The notes below the pieces were generated by a model. The model was not told the DNA's origin. It saw only the letters and a program-made list of their open reading frames with translations, and made no database searches. Source: Paludibaculum fermentans (GTDB taxonomy: Bacteria > Acidobacteriota > Terriglobia > Bryobacterales > Bryobacteraceae). Taken from it: a DNA stretch of 64,000 nucleotides. The DNA lies in NCBI RefSeq assembly GCF_015277775.1, contig NZ_CP063849.1, positions 434,001 through 498,000 on the forward strand. The letters are read 5' to 3'. Shown piece by piece: positions 46,871 through 54,220 of this stretch; position 1 is the stretch's first letter, and the number at the start of each line of letters is the position of its first letter. A program made the position numbers and the translations under genes.

Positions 46871-47383
46871 CTACTTCGTTTCGACGTAGTTTCCGGCGTA
46901 GTAGAGCAGCGGTTTCCCCTCGCGAACGTCCACTTTTCGCACTTCTCCCAGGAAAATTGTGTGATCTCCGGCTGCGATTTTGCGCTTCGTCTCGCACTGA
47001 ATCACAGCCAGGCTATCGGTGAGGACCGGTGCGCCCACTTCGCCGAGGGTCCAGTCGAGGCCCTCAAAGCGGTTGGGATGGGAGGATGCAAAGCGGATGG
47101 AAAGGTCCTTTTGCTCAGATCCCAAGATATTGATTACAAAAGAAGAAGCGCTGGCGAATGGGCCGTGGGTCGCGGCCTTGTGCGCCACGCAGATGAGCAC
47201 CAGCGGCGGGTCGAGCGAAACTGAGGAGAAGGAATTGGCGGTCAGCCCGTGCGGCTTGCCGTCGCGTCCGAGGACCGTGGCGACGGTGATGCCGGTGGCG
47301 AACGCACCGCAAGCGCGCCGGAACAGGTTGGGGTCCAGTTTGACGACTTCCGCCGCAGAAGTGTGTAAGCGTTGGCTTGACAA
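46871..47383 (-). CDS. Flavin reductase-like FMN-binding protein
   Basis: A flavin reductase-domain protein of about 170 residues. It contains FRRACGAFATGITVATVLG, PHGLTANSFSSVSLDPPLVLICV and SFVINILGSEQKDLSIRFA, the flavin-binding core of this family, and ends with GKPLLYYAGNYVE. There is no ATG in the N-terminal region. I choose TTG 47383 because it leaves a usual-length N terminus; GTG 47455 is an alternative that adds 24 residues and would almost reach the divergent HU gene. It probably supplies reduced FMN to a monooxygenase partner not present here. Confidence 0.85.
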   Translation of the reverse strand: MSSQRLHTSAAEVVKLDPNLFRRACGAFATGITVATVLGRDGKPHGLTANSFSSVSLDPPLVLICVAHKAATHGPFASASSFVINILGSEQKDLSIRFASSHPNRFEGLDWTLGEVGAPVLTDSLAVIQCETKRKIAAGDHTIFLGEVRKVDVREGKPLLYYAGNYVETK

Positions 47384-47461
47384 GGCTAAAACCCTAATCT
47401 TATCATAGGCTTTGCGGTGCGGAAGGGGCCGTGGTTGGCAAAGCTCCCCGCTCACCTGTTT

Positions 47462-47467
47462 AGGAGG
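47462..47467 (+). promoter_or_regulatory. Strong ribosome-binding site that decides the TTG start of HU
   Basis: AGGAGG, 5 bases before TTG 47473. The next ATG in frame is well inside the HU fold, so this site fixes the TTG as the start codon. Confidence 0.8.
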
Positions 47468-47472
47468 CGCCC

Positions 47473-47742
47473 TTGATCAAGCTGGACATCGTCAACGAGG
47501 TTGTCAACCGGACCGGCATCACCAAAACGAAAGCCGAAATGGCTGTCGAAACCGTGTTTGAGTCTATGAAGCGAGCCCTGGCCCAGGGCGAGCGCATCGA
47601 GCTCCGCGGCTTTGGTATTTTCAACGTCCGGCCGCGCAAGACCGGTATCGGCCGTAACCCGCGCACTGGCGCCGAGGTAGCCATTCCTCCGGGAAAGGCT
47701 GTCCGCTTCAAGCCGGGCAAGGAGTTGCAGTCGCTGGAATAG
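47473..47742 (+). CDS. HU/IHF-family DNA-binding protein
   Basis: An 89-residue nucleoid protein. It shows LDIVNEVVNRTGITKTKAEMAV, ELRGFGIFNVRPRK, GRNPRTGAEVAIPP with the minor-groove intercalating proline, and AVRFKPGKEL. It starts with TTG behind a perfect Shine-Dalgarno sequence, uncommon for a protein expected to be abundant. It heads a run of plus-strand genes with short gaps (15 bases to the M50 protease, then 10, 4 and an overlap). It bends DNA as a homo- or heterodimer. Confidence 0.95.
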   Translation: MIKLDIVNEVVNRTGITKTKAEMAVETVFESMKRALAQGERIELRGFGIFNVRPRKTGIGRNPRTGAEVAIPPGKAVRFKPGKELQSLE

Positions 47743-47757
47743 GGCGGCTCAGCTCAG

Positions 47758-48741
47758 GTGGATTCCCAGTCGTTTGAATCGGGTTCCGGCGGAGAGACGC
47801 GCTATTGGCTGGCACGTCCAACGGAACCCTTTCAGCCTGTTTGGCGCCGCCGTTTGTGGCTCCACGTCCTGTTGTTCCTGCTGACAGCTCTCACCACGAC
47901 GACGCTGGGCGCCCGCCTGGCCTTCAACTTCACCCACAATCTGCCGCCTTTTGACCTGGAACATGACCTGATGGTCTTCCTCCAGGTCTTCCGCAATCCA
48001 GCGATCCTCAGCGACGGATTGCCGTACTCCGTCACCCTGCTGCTGATCCTGACTGCGCATGAGTTCGGCCACTGGTTCGCCTGCATGTATCACGGCATCG
48101 ACGCCAGCCTGCCATTCTTCCTGCCCGCGCCCACCTTCATCGGTACCTTCGGCGCGTTCATCCGGTTCCGGTCGGCTGTGAAGGGCCGCCAGGAACTCTT
48201 TGATGTCGGCGTGGCCGGACCGCTGGCCGGGTTTGCTTTCGCGATTCCCGCCATGGGCATCGGGCTGGCGTTGTCGAAAGTGGTGCCTGGCATCGGGACG
48301 CAGGGCGAGATGCAGTTGGGAACCCCGCTGCTGATGCGGCTCATCGAACTCTGGCTGTTTCCCGGCGCGGCGGCGGCGGATGTCTACCTGCATCCGGTGG
48401 CGCGCGCGGCTTGGGTGGGTTTGCTCGCCACGGCGCTCAACCTGCTGCCAGTGGGCCAGTTGGATGGCGGGCACATTGTGTACGCGTGCTTTGGGGAGAA
48501 GCACTCCAAGGTCTCGCTGGCCGTGATCGCCATGCTGGTGCCGTTGGGGTTCATCTACTGGCCGTGGTGGTTCTGGGCCGTGATCCTGTTCTTCTGGGGC
48601 CGCCGCCATTTCACCGTCTTTGAATCTGGACCTTTGGGTCGTGGACGCTGGCAGCTGTTGGCCCTGACCCTGCTGATCTTCGTACTGTCTTTCATCCCCG
48701 CGCCTGTTCTGTACAATAGCGATCAGACGTTCTTGCCCTAA
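47758..48741 (+). CDS. Site-2 protease family (M50) membrane metalloprotease
   Basis: A 327-residue intramembrane protease starting with GTG 47758. The zinc motif is HEFGH at residues 101-105 (LTAHEFGHWFACMYHG) and the third ligand lies in LNLLPVGQLDGGHIVYA. At least six hydrophobic segments are visible, including HVLLFLLTALTTTTLGA, PYSVTLLLILTA and AVIAMLVPLGFIYWPWWFWAVILF. There is no PDZ domain, unlike RseP. It is conserved in the group between an HU gene and envelope glycosyltransferases. The substrate is unknown; cleavage of a membrane-tethered regulator or of signal-peptide remnants is plausible. Confidence 0.9.
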   Translation: MDSQSFESGSGGETRYWLARPTEPFQPVWRRRLWLHVLLFLLTALTTTTLGARLAFNFTHNLPPFDLEHDLMVFLQVFRNPAILSDGLPYSVTLLLILTAHEFGHWFACMYHGIDASLPFFLPAPTFIGTFGAFIRFRSAVKGRQELFDVGVAGPLAGFAFAIPAMGIGLALSKVVPGIGTQGEMQLGTPLLMRLIELWLFPGAAAADVYLHPVARAAWVGLLATALNLLPVGQLDGGHIVYACFGEKHSKVSLAVIAMLVPLGFIYWPWWFWAVILFFWGRRHFTVFESGPLGRGRWQLLALTLLIFVLSFIPAPVLYNSDQTFLP

Positions 48742-48751
48742 ATCGCGAGCG

Positions 48752-49498
48752 ATGAAGATTTCGGCGACCATCATCACCTACAACGAGGAGCGGAACCTGC
48801 CGCGGGCGATCGAGAGCCTGCGGTGCTGCGACGAGATTCTTATCGTCGATTCCGGCTCGACCGACCGCACGGTGGAGATTGCCGGGAAGTTCGGTGCGCG
48901 CGTAATCGAAGCCAATTGGCGAGGCTATGCGGGGCAGAAGAACTATGCGTCGGAGCAGGCTACGTACGACTGGATTCTCTCCATCGATGCCGATGAGGCG
49001 CTGAGCGAGGATCTGGAAGGCGAGATCTGGCAACTGAAGAAGAACGGCGTGGAGTACGACGCCTACACGTTCCCACGGCTGGCGCAGTATCTGGGGAAGT
49101 GGATCCTGTACTCGGGCTGGTATCCGGACCGCAAGATCCGACTGTTCGACCGCCGCAAGTCCGAGTGGGTGGGCGACTATGTGCACGAGTCGGTCGTCAG
49201 TACCGGGCGAGTCGGTACGTTGCAGGGCAACCTGCTGCACTACACCTGTGGATCCCTAAGCGAGCACCTGAAGACGATGGACCGCTACACCACACTGGCG
49301 GCCGAGGAACTGGTGTATCGCAAGAAGCCGGTGCGCTACCGCCACCTGCTGGTGGATCCGGTGTGGACCTTCTTCAAAACATACGTCCTGCAGCGCGGGT
49401 TCCTGGATGGCGTCGAGGGACTGGCCATTGCTTACATGGCTTCGTTGTACACGTTTCTGAAGTACGCCAAGGCCCGCTTCATGAGTTGGGGGCGCTGA
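48752..49498 (+). CDS. Family 2 glycosyltransferase (WaaE/KdtX-like)
   Basis: A 248-residue GT-A enzyme. ISATIITYNEERNLPRAIESL opens the fold, the nucleotide-sugar site is EILIVDSGSTDRTVEIA, the metal-binding DxD is in WILSIDADEALSE, and WVGDYVHESV lies near the acceptor site. The length and WaaE-like pattern suggest an LPS-core beta-1,4-glucosyltransferase, but the precise sugar is uncertain. It follows the M50 gene by 10 bases and precedes a GT4 gene by 4 bases. Confidence 0.92.
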   Translation: MKISATIITYNEERNLPRAIESLRCCDEILIVDSGSTDRTVEIAGKFGARVIEANWRGYAGQKNYASEQATYDWILSIDADEALSEDLEGEIWQLKKNGVEYDAYTFPRLAQYLGKWILYSGWYPDRKIRLFDRRKSEWVGDYVHESVVSTGRVGTLQGNLLHYTCGSLSEHLKTMDRYTTLAAEELVYRKKPVRYRHLLVDPVWTFFKTYVLQRGFLDGVEGLAIAYMASLYTFLKYAKARFMSWGR

Positions 49499-49502
49499 GC
49501 GG

Positions 49503-50387
49503 ATGCCGGCGCCGCGCGTGCTGCACCTCGACACCGGGCTGACGATGCGGGGTGGGCAATACCAGGTCCTGCAACTGCTCAAAGGTTTGAAAGACGGGGC
49601 ACGGCTGCTGGCACCGGAGGGCAGTCCGCTGCTGGAGGCGGCCCGAAAGCTGGGCGTTCCGGCCGGGCCGATCGATTGGCGCGCGGTGCGGGCCGGGTCG
49701 AGGGAAGCCGACTTGATCCACTGTCACGATGCGCGGTCTCATACCTGGGCGGCACTGCGCTCGCGGTGCCCGTTCGTGGTCAGCCGCCGGGTGGCCTTCC
49801 CCGTGAAGAAGGGCTTGCCGTCGTGGTGGAAGTACAGGCGGGCGGCGCACTTCCTGGCGATCAGCGAGGCGGTGAAGGGGACGCTGCTAGAGGCCGGAGT
49901 CGGACCGGAACGGATCAGTGTCGTGTACGACTGCACGCCCATTCCGGAGAGAGCCAGCGACCGGACCGGCGGCGTAGTGGGCATCGAGTCTGACGATCCG
50001 GGCAAGGGAGGGGCGCTGCTGCGGCAGACAGGCCTGGAGATTCAATTCAGCCGGGATCTGGCCGTCGATTTCGCCACGGCCCGCGTCTTTGTCTACGTGA
50101 CTGATATGGAAGGGCTGGGGTCGGCCGCACTGCTGGCAATGGCGCATGGGGTACCCGTGGTGGCGAGCAATGTCGGCGGATTGCCGGAGATCGTCCGGCA
50201 CGAGGAGACCGGTTTGCTGGTGCGGAATTCCGCCGGAGAGGTGGCCGCCGCGGTGCGGCGGATCCTGAATGAGCCCGGCCTGGCGGACCGGTTGGCTGCC
50301 GCCGGCCGCGCGCTGGTGGAGTCGCGGTTTACCATGGAGCGCATGGCGGCCGATACGCTTGCGGTCTACCGGAAGGTCCTGAATTGA
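49503..50387 (+). CDS. Shortened GT4-like glycosyltransferase
   Basis: A 294-residue GT-B-like protein. The N-terminal Rossmann half (VLHLDTGLTMRGGQYQVLQLL, DLIHCHDARSHTWAAL) and the C-terminal block (DMEGLGSAALLAMAHGVPVVASNVGGLPEIV) are clear. Between them there are only about 50 residues (VVGIESDDPGKGGALLRQTGLEIQF...), while the usual GT4 has about 100. The expected VGRLxxxKG strand is reduced. It could be an active compact form or a degenerate enzyme. It is 4 bases behind the GT2 gene and its TGA overlaps the TTG of the prepilin peptidase. Confidence 0.85.
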   Translation: MPAPRVLHLDTGLTMRGGQYQVLQLLKGLKDGARLLAPEGSPLLEAARKLGVPAGPIDWRAVRAGSREADLIHCHDARSHTWAALRSRCPFVVSRRVAFPVKKGLPSWWKYRRAAHFLAISEAVKGTLLEAGVGPERISVVYDCTPIPERASDRTGGVVGIESDDPGKGGALLRQTGLEIQFSRDLAVDFATARVFVYVTDMEGLGSAALLAMAHGVPVVASNVGGLPEIVRHEETGLLVRNSAGEVAAAVRRILNEPGLADRLAAAGRALVESRFTMERMAADTLAVYRKVLN

Positions 50388-51190
50388 GCGAAGCATTCCT
50401 GTATACGATTCTGGCGGGGCTGTTCGGGCTGCTGATTGGCAGTTTCCTGAACGTCTGCATCAGCCGGTTGCCGGACGATTACTCCATTGACGAGCCTCGG
50501 TCGCAATGCCCGCGCTGCGGAAAGATGATCCAGTGGTACGACAACATCCCCGTACTGAGCTTTGTGGTGTTGGGCGGGAAGGGCCGCTGCTGCCGCGAGC
50601 CGATCTCGTTCCGCTACCCGTTGGTTGAACTGATTACGGGCCTGCTGTTTGCCGCGGCAGTCTACCGCCTGGGGGCAGGGTGGGCGGCGGTGAAGTGGTG
50701 CCTTTTCATCGCGATCCTGATCGAGCTGATCTTCTCCGACCTGGAGAGCCGGATCCTGCCCGATGAGTTCACGAAGTGGGGCGTCGCCCTGGGTGTGATG
50801 ATGTCGCCCGTTGTGGCGCTGCCTAACGGGATCATTCCGGCGATGCTCTCGGTCTACTATCCCGCGGGCAGCGGTTCACTGGCTTCGTTTCTGAATTCGG
50901 GGTTGTCGGCGCTGCTGTTGTCGGGCGGGCTATGGTTCCTGGGCTGGGGCTACGAGAAGATCCGGGGCAGGGAAGGCCTGGGCTTCGGCGACGTGAAAAT
51001 GGTGGCGATGATGGGTTCGTTCCTGGGCTTGGAGACGGCGCTGGTGGGGCTGATGGCCGGGTCGCTGCTTGGGACTGTTCTCGGGCTGGCCTGGATTAAG
51101 CTAAAGGGCGCAAATTCCGACAGTTACGAGCTGCCGTTCGGCTCATTCCTCGGCGTGGGCGCGCTGGTGGCTGCCATTCTCAGCCTGTAA
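50384..51190 (+). CDS. Prepilin peptidase (A24 family)
   Basis: A 268-residue membrane aspartic protease that cleaves and N-methylates type IV prepilins. Catalytic aspartates are in IFSDLESRILPDEF (Asp119/Asp127 region) and GFGDVKMV (Asp203). The N-terminal methylase domain shows CPRCGKMIQWYDNIPVLSF (Cys42, Cys45), but the second zinc pair that is normally CxxC reads GRCCREPISFRYP (Cys69-Cys70), two residues shorter. The start is TTG 50384, overlapping the preceding stop, with GGAAGG 7 bases upstream. It is the last gene of the operon. No pilin gene is near, so substrates are unlinked. Confidence 0.93.
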   Translation: MSEAFLYTILAGLFGLLIGSFLNVCISRLPDDYSIDEPRSQCPRCGKMIQWYDNIPVLSFVVLGGKGRCCREPISFRYPLVELITGLLFAAAVYRLGAGWAAVKWCLFIAILIELIFSDLESRILPDEFTKWGVALGVMMSPVVALPNGIIPAMLSVYYPAGSGSLASFLNSGLSALLLSGGLWFLGWGYEKIRGREGLGFGDVKMVAMMGSFLGLETALVGLMAGSLLGTVLGLAWIKLKGANSDSYELPFGSFLGVGALVAAILSL

Positions 51191-51784
51191 GTCGCTGACT
51201 CCAAGGCTTTGGCGCAAGCGTTGCAGCGCGGCGTCAGCGAGATGCAGGCCGCCGAGCGTCAGGTCAGTGCGGTTGAACGCGGGCTTGGTTAAGCCTTCCC
51301 TGTCGTGAGCGGAACTGACCGTGAGAACGTGCAACATCTCATGCACCAGCACCCGGCCCAGCGCACGGCCGAAGACCGTCGGCGGCAGGTAGGGCGTCAC
51401 CCACGGGCTGCCGCTCTCCATGACTCGCAGTACGGTATCGCAATTGATTTCGACAAAGGGGAGCACCGTGCCATCCGAGATGTGCGTGAACCCGAGTACG
51501 TGGGATCTTCGCACGATTTCCGGCCGGACGGGCACGCAGCGGCCGATGAGGCGGAGACTGACGACACGATCGTAGGTCTCACGAGCCGCCTCTCCCTGGC
51601 TGAACGTCCATAGCAGTTCCATTCCGCTGTTCTTCAAGGCTTCTTCTGTTTCGGCCTGGAGCGCTTCGATGACGGCGGCCGGCGTGGTGGGCGGAACATT
51701 GACCAGGATGCCCACTCGCGAAGCTTGCGCCGCGTGGGCCGTGAGGACGGCGCCCGCGAAGCAAAGCATGCGATAAAAGGACAT
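51143..51784 (-). CDS. Secreted HExxH zinc-metalloprotease-like protein
   Basis: A 213-residue protein with a Sec signal (MLCFAGAVLTAHAAQA) and AGGAG 7 bases before its ATG. The mature part contains HEMLHVLTVSSAH, a zinc-binding HExxH with a third His 8 residues further on, spaced roughly as in metzincins but without the Gly. The preceding ALGRVLVHEM and INCDTVLRV strands are consistent with a small zincin fold. No MEROPS family is clearly recognised. It is convergent with the prepilin peptidase and overlaps it by 48 bases. The substrate is unknown and inactivity is possible. Confidence 0.72.
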   Translation of the reverse strand: MSFYRMLCFAGAVLTAHAAQASRVGILVNVPPTTPAAVIEALQAETEEALKNSGMELLWTFSQGEAARETYDRVVSLRLIGRCVPVRPEIVRRSHVLGFTHISDGTVLPFVEINCDTVLRVMESGSPWVTPYLPPTVFGRALGRVLVHEMLHVLTVSSAHDREGLTKPAFNRTDLTLGGLHLADAALQRLRQSLGVSDLQAENGSHQRAHAEE

Positions 51785-51969
51785 TTTTATCTCCTGTTTA
51801 GATCCTGTTACAACGTGTTTTCGATTTCAATACAAAACTTCAGAAATGATAGAAGATTCATGCGGTTGGCTCAGGTGGGCGGAAGGGAGCGAGCGGCCGG
51901 CCCGTTCAAGACCCTTCTTTGGGCTCCTGTCCGAGCCGGATGCGATAAGATGTGAAAGAATCCTTATTC

Positions 51970-52806
51970 ATGCAGGCGCTACTGCAGACGCTAAAGCCGG
52001 GCTCGCCCGAATGGGTACTAGCGCGGTCGCTGGATCCGGCGCGTCTTCCCTCACATATCGGAGTGATCATGGACGGCAACGGCCGGTGGGCCAACAGCCG
52101 CAGCCTGCCGCGTGCGGCCGGGCATAAGGCCGGGGTCGAACCGGTGCGCATGACGGTGGAGACCTGTGCGCGGCTCAATGTCCACAGCCTGACGCTTTAT
52201 GCGTTTTCCGTGGAGAACTGGAAGCGCCCGCGCACCGAGGTGGAGACACTCTGGCGACTGCTGCGCTACTACCTGCGGAAGGAAGTGGCGCACCTGATGC
52301 AGAACAACATCCGGCTGCGGGCGATTGGACGGCTGGATGAGCTTTCGAGCGAGATCCGGAAGGAACTGGACGCGGCGATTGCGACGACCGCGGGCAACAG
52401 CGGCCTGATCCTGAACCTGGCGATCAATTACGGCGGCAGGACCGAGATTGTGGATGCGGTAAACCGCATCATTGACGAAGCCAGGCGGGCGGGGCGCCTG
52501 GACGACCTGAAGGTAGACGAGGACTCCCTCGGCAACCACCTGTATACGGCCGGGCAGCCCGAGCCCGACCTGCTGATCCGTACCTCCGGCGAAATGCGGA
52601 TCTCGAACTTCCTGCTTTGGCAGATTGCCTACGCCGAGCTCTATGTTACGGAGACTTACTGGCCGGATTTCAATCGGATCGCGCTGCTGGAAGCCTTGAA
52701 GGCGTACCAGAAACGCGACCGCCGCTTCGGGGGCATTCGCCAGGCGCCGGTTCCACCGGCCGCCGACGAACCCGTGTTGGAAGCCGTCAGCTTACCCACT
52801 CGATGA
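51970..52806 (+). CDS. uppS: Isoprenyl transferase (undecaprenyl diphosphate synthase)
   Basis: A cis-prenyltransferase of about 278 residues that makes undecaprenyl diphosphate, the carrier for peptidoglycan and O-antigen. Catalytic Asp35 lies in IGVIMDGNGRWA; SVENWKRP, NLAINYGGRTEIVDA and EPDLLIRTSGEMRISNFLLWQIAYAE are the family's conserved blocks. I prefer ATG 51970; a GTG 18 bases upstream is possible. The stop overlaps the cdsA start as ATGA. Supply of lipid carrier fits the nearby glycosyltransferases. Confidence 0.96.
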   Translation: MQALLQTLKPGSPEWVLARSLDPARLPSHIGVIMDGNGRWANSRSLPRAAGHKAGVEPVRMTVETCARLNVHSLTLYAFSVENWKRPRTEVETLWRLLRYYLRKEVAHLMQNNIRLRAIGRLDELSSEIRKELDAAIATTAGNSGLILNLAINYGGRTEIVDAVNRIIDEARRAGRLDDLKVDEDSLGNHLYTAGQPEPDLLIRTSGEMRISNFLLWQIAYAELYVTETYWPDFNRIALLEALKAYQKRDRRFGGIRQAPVPPAADEPVLEAVSLPTR

Positions 52807-53594
52807 AGCGGCTTCTCACTGGTCTGATCATTACCCCGTTCTTCTTCTATGCCGTCGTTTTCGCTCCGGACTGGTTCTTCCTGGCGGTCCTGGCGATTGT
52901 CGGCTGCCTCTGCTACTACGAATACCAGGGCATAGCCGGCGCGCACTTTCCCGGCACTGGTCCGGATCCGCGGCACAGCCCCATCGGGTACCTGGCCGGC
53001 CTGCTGCTGCTCGTGCTGCCCAACAACGAGTCGCTGTACCTGACATTGTTCGCGCTGCTGGCCTGGGTTCTGGCCATGCGGCGGCGGCAACTGCCGCAGG
53101 TTCTGCCGATTGCGGCGATGACCGTGTTGGGCGTGCTGTACATATTCGGAGCGTGGCGCTGCGCGGTGTTCCTGCATGGCCGGAGCCCCTGGTGGATGCT
53201 GTTTGGGATCGCCATCAATTGGGTTGGCGACACGTTCGCCTTTTATTTCGGCAAGAACTTCGGGCGTCACAAGCTGGCGCCGTCGATCAGTCCCGGTAAG
53301 TCATGGGAAGGGACGATCGCTTCCACGATCTCTTCGATGGCCCTGGGCGCTCTGTTCCTGCACTGGAAGTTTCCCGAGGTGGCCGTGGGGCCGGCCCTGG
53401 TGCTGTGCCTGGCGGCCAACGTGGCCGGGCAGGTGGGCGATTTGTGCGAGTCGGCCATCAAGCGCGGAGCGGGCGTGAAAGACAGCGGCAACCTGCTGCC
53501 CGGTCATGGCGGCTGGCTGGACAGGGTCGATTCCAGCCTGTTTTCGGTGCCTGTGGTTTACTGGTTGTTACAGCAGCGATGGATTCTCCCCTGA
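52803..53594 (+). CDS. cdsA: Phosphatidate cytidylyltransferase
   Basis: A 263-residue integral membrane enzyme making CDP-diacylglycerol from phosphatidate and CTP. The start overlaps uppS by 4 bases. The family signature lies near the C terminus (AIKRGAGVKDSGNLLPGHGG, then WLDRVDSSLFSVP), preceded by SPGKSWEGTIAS. Several helices are visible, beginning with LLTGLIITPFFFYAVVFAP. Its 3' end overlaps the HD-hydrolase gene by 16 bases. Confidence 0.95.
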   Translation: MKRLLTGLIITPFFFYAVVFAPDWFFLAVLAIVGCLCYYEYQGIAGAHFPGTGPDPRHSPIGYLAGLLLLVLPNNESLYLTLFALLAWVLAMRRRQLPQVLPIAAMTVLGVLYIFGAWRCAVFLHGRSPWWMLFGIAINWVGDTFAFYFGKNFGRHKLAPSISPGKSWEGTIASTISSMALGALFLHWKFPEVAVGPALVLCLAANVAGQVGDLCESAIKRGAGVKDSGNLLPGHGGWLDRVDSSLFSVPVVYWLLQQRWILP

Positions 53595-54133
53595 TCTTTT
53601 TCGCCATCCAGTTTGCGGCGGCAGCGCATTCGGGACAGTATCGGAAGGGTACCAATGTTCCGTATCTGATTCACCCCATGCGTGCGGCGGCCACCCTGCT
53701 GGAAGCGGGGTGTCCTGAGAAGCTTGCTGTGGCGGCGATCCTGCATGACACGGTGGAGGACTGTTTCGTCACCTACCAGCAGATAGAGGCACTTTTCGGC
53801 GCCGAGGTGGCGGACCTGGTGCGCGGGGCGAGCGAACCGGAAAAGGCAGCTTCGTGGGAGCAGCGCAAGCAGCACACGATCGAATTGCTGGCGACGGCGG
53901 GCGAAGATCTGCTGCTGGTGGCCATCGCCGACAAAATAGACAATATCCGCTCAATCCGTGAGGATATTGAGAAGCGGGGCGATCATGCCTGGACGCGGTT
54001 TCGGCGGGGCCGCGAACAGCAGCGGTGGTATTACGAGTCGCTGGCGGCGGTCTTCAGCGCACGGCTGACGGGTGCGCCGGGCGCGGGATTGGCCACGTTG
54101 TTCCGCACTGAGGTGCAGGCTGTATTCGGATAG
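53579..54133 (+). CDS. HD-domain phosphohydrolase, RelA/SpoT-like (MESH1-type)
   Basis: A 184-residue single HD domain. His17 in AAAHSGQYRKGTNVPYLIHP, His56-Asp57 in AAILHDTVEDC and the Asp in VAIADKIDNIRSI form the HD metal site as in SpoT and MESH1 alarmone hydrolases. No synthetase, TGS or ACT domain is present, so it is a small hydrolase rather than a full Rel protein. The start at ATG 53579 lies inside cdsA (16-base overlap), implying coupling to lipid synthesis genes. Hydrolysis of (p)ppGpp or another 3'-pyrophosphate is inference. Confidence 0.84.
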   Translation: MDSPLIFFAIQFAAAAHSGQYRKGTNVPYLIHPMRAAATLLEAGCPEKLAVAAILHDTVEDCFVTYQQIEALFGAEVADLVRGASEPEKAASWEQRKQHTIELLATAGEDLLLVAIADKIDNIRSIREDIEKRGDHAWTRFRRGREQQRWYYESLAAVFSARLTGAPGAGLATLFRTEVQAVFG

Positions 54134-54220
54134 CCGCTATCGTTAGATAGTTATGTACTACAGCAGCTTTACCTAATAATTACAATCACCTGTCACCGTT
54201 CGCGTCCTCTTCTGCGTCTT

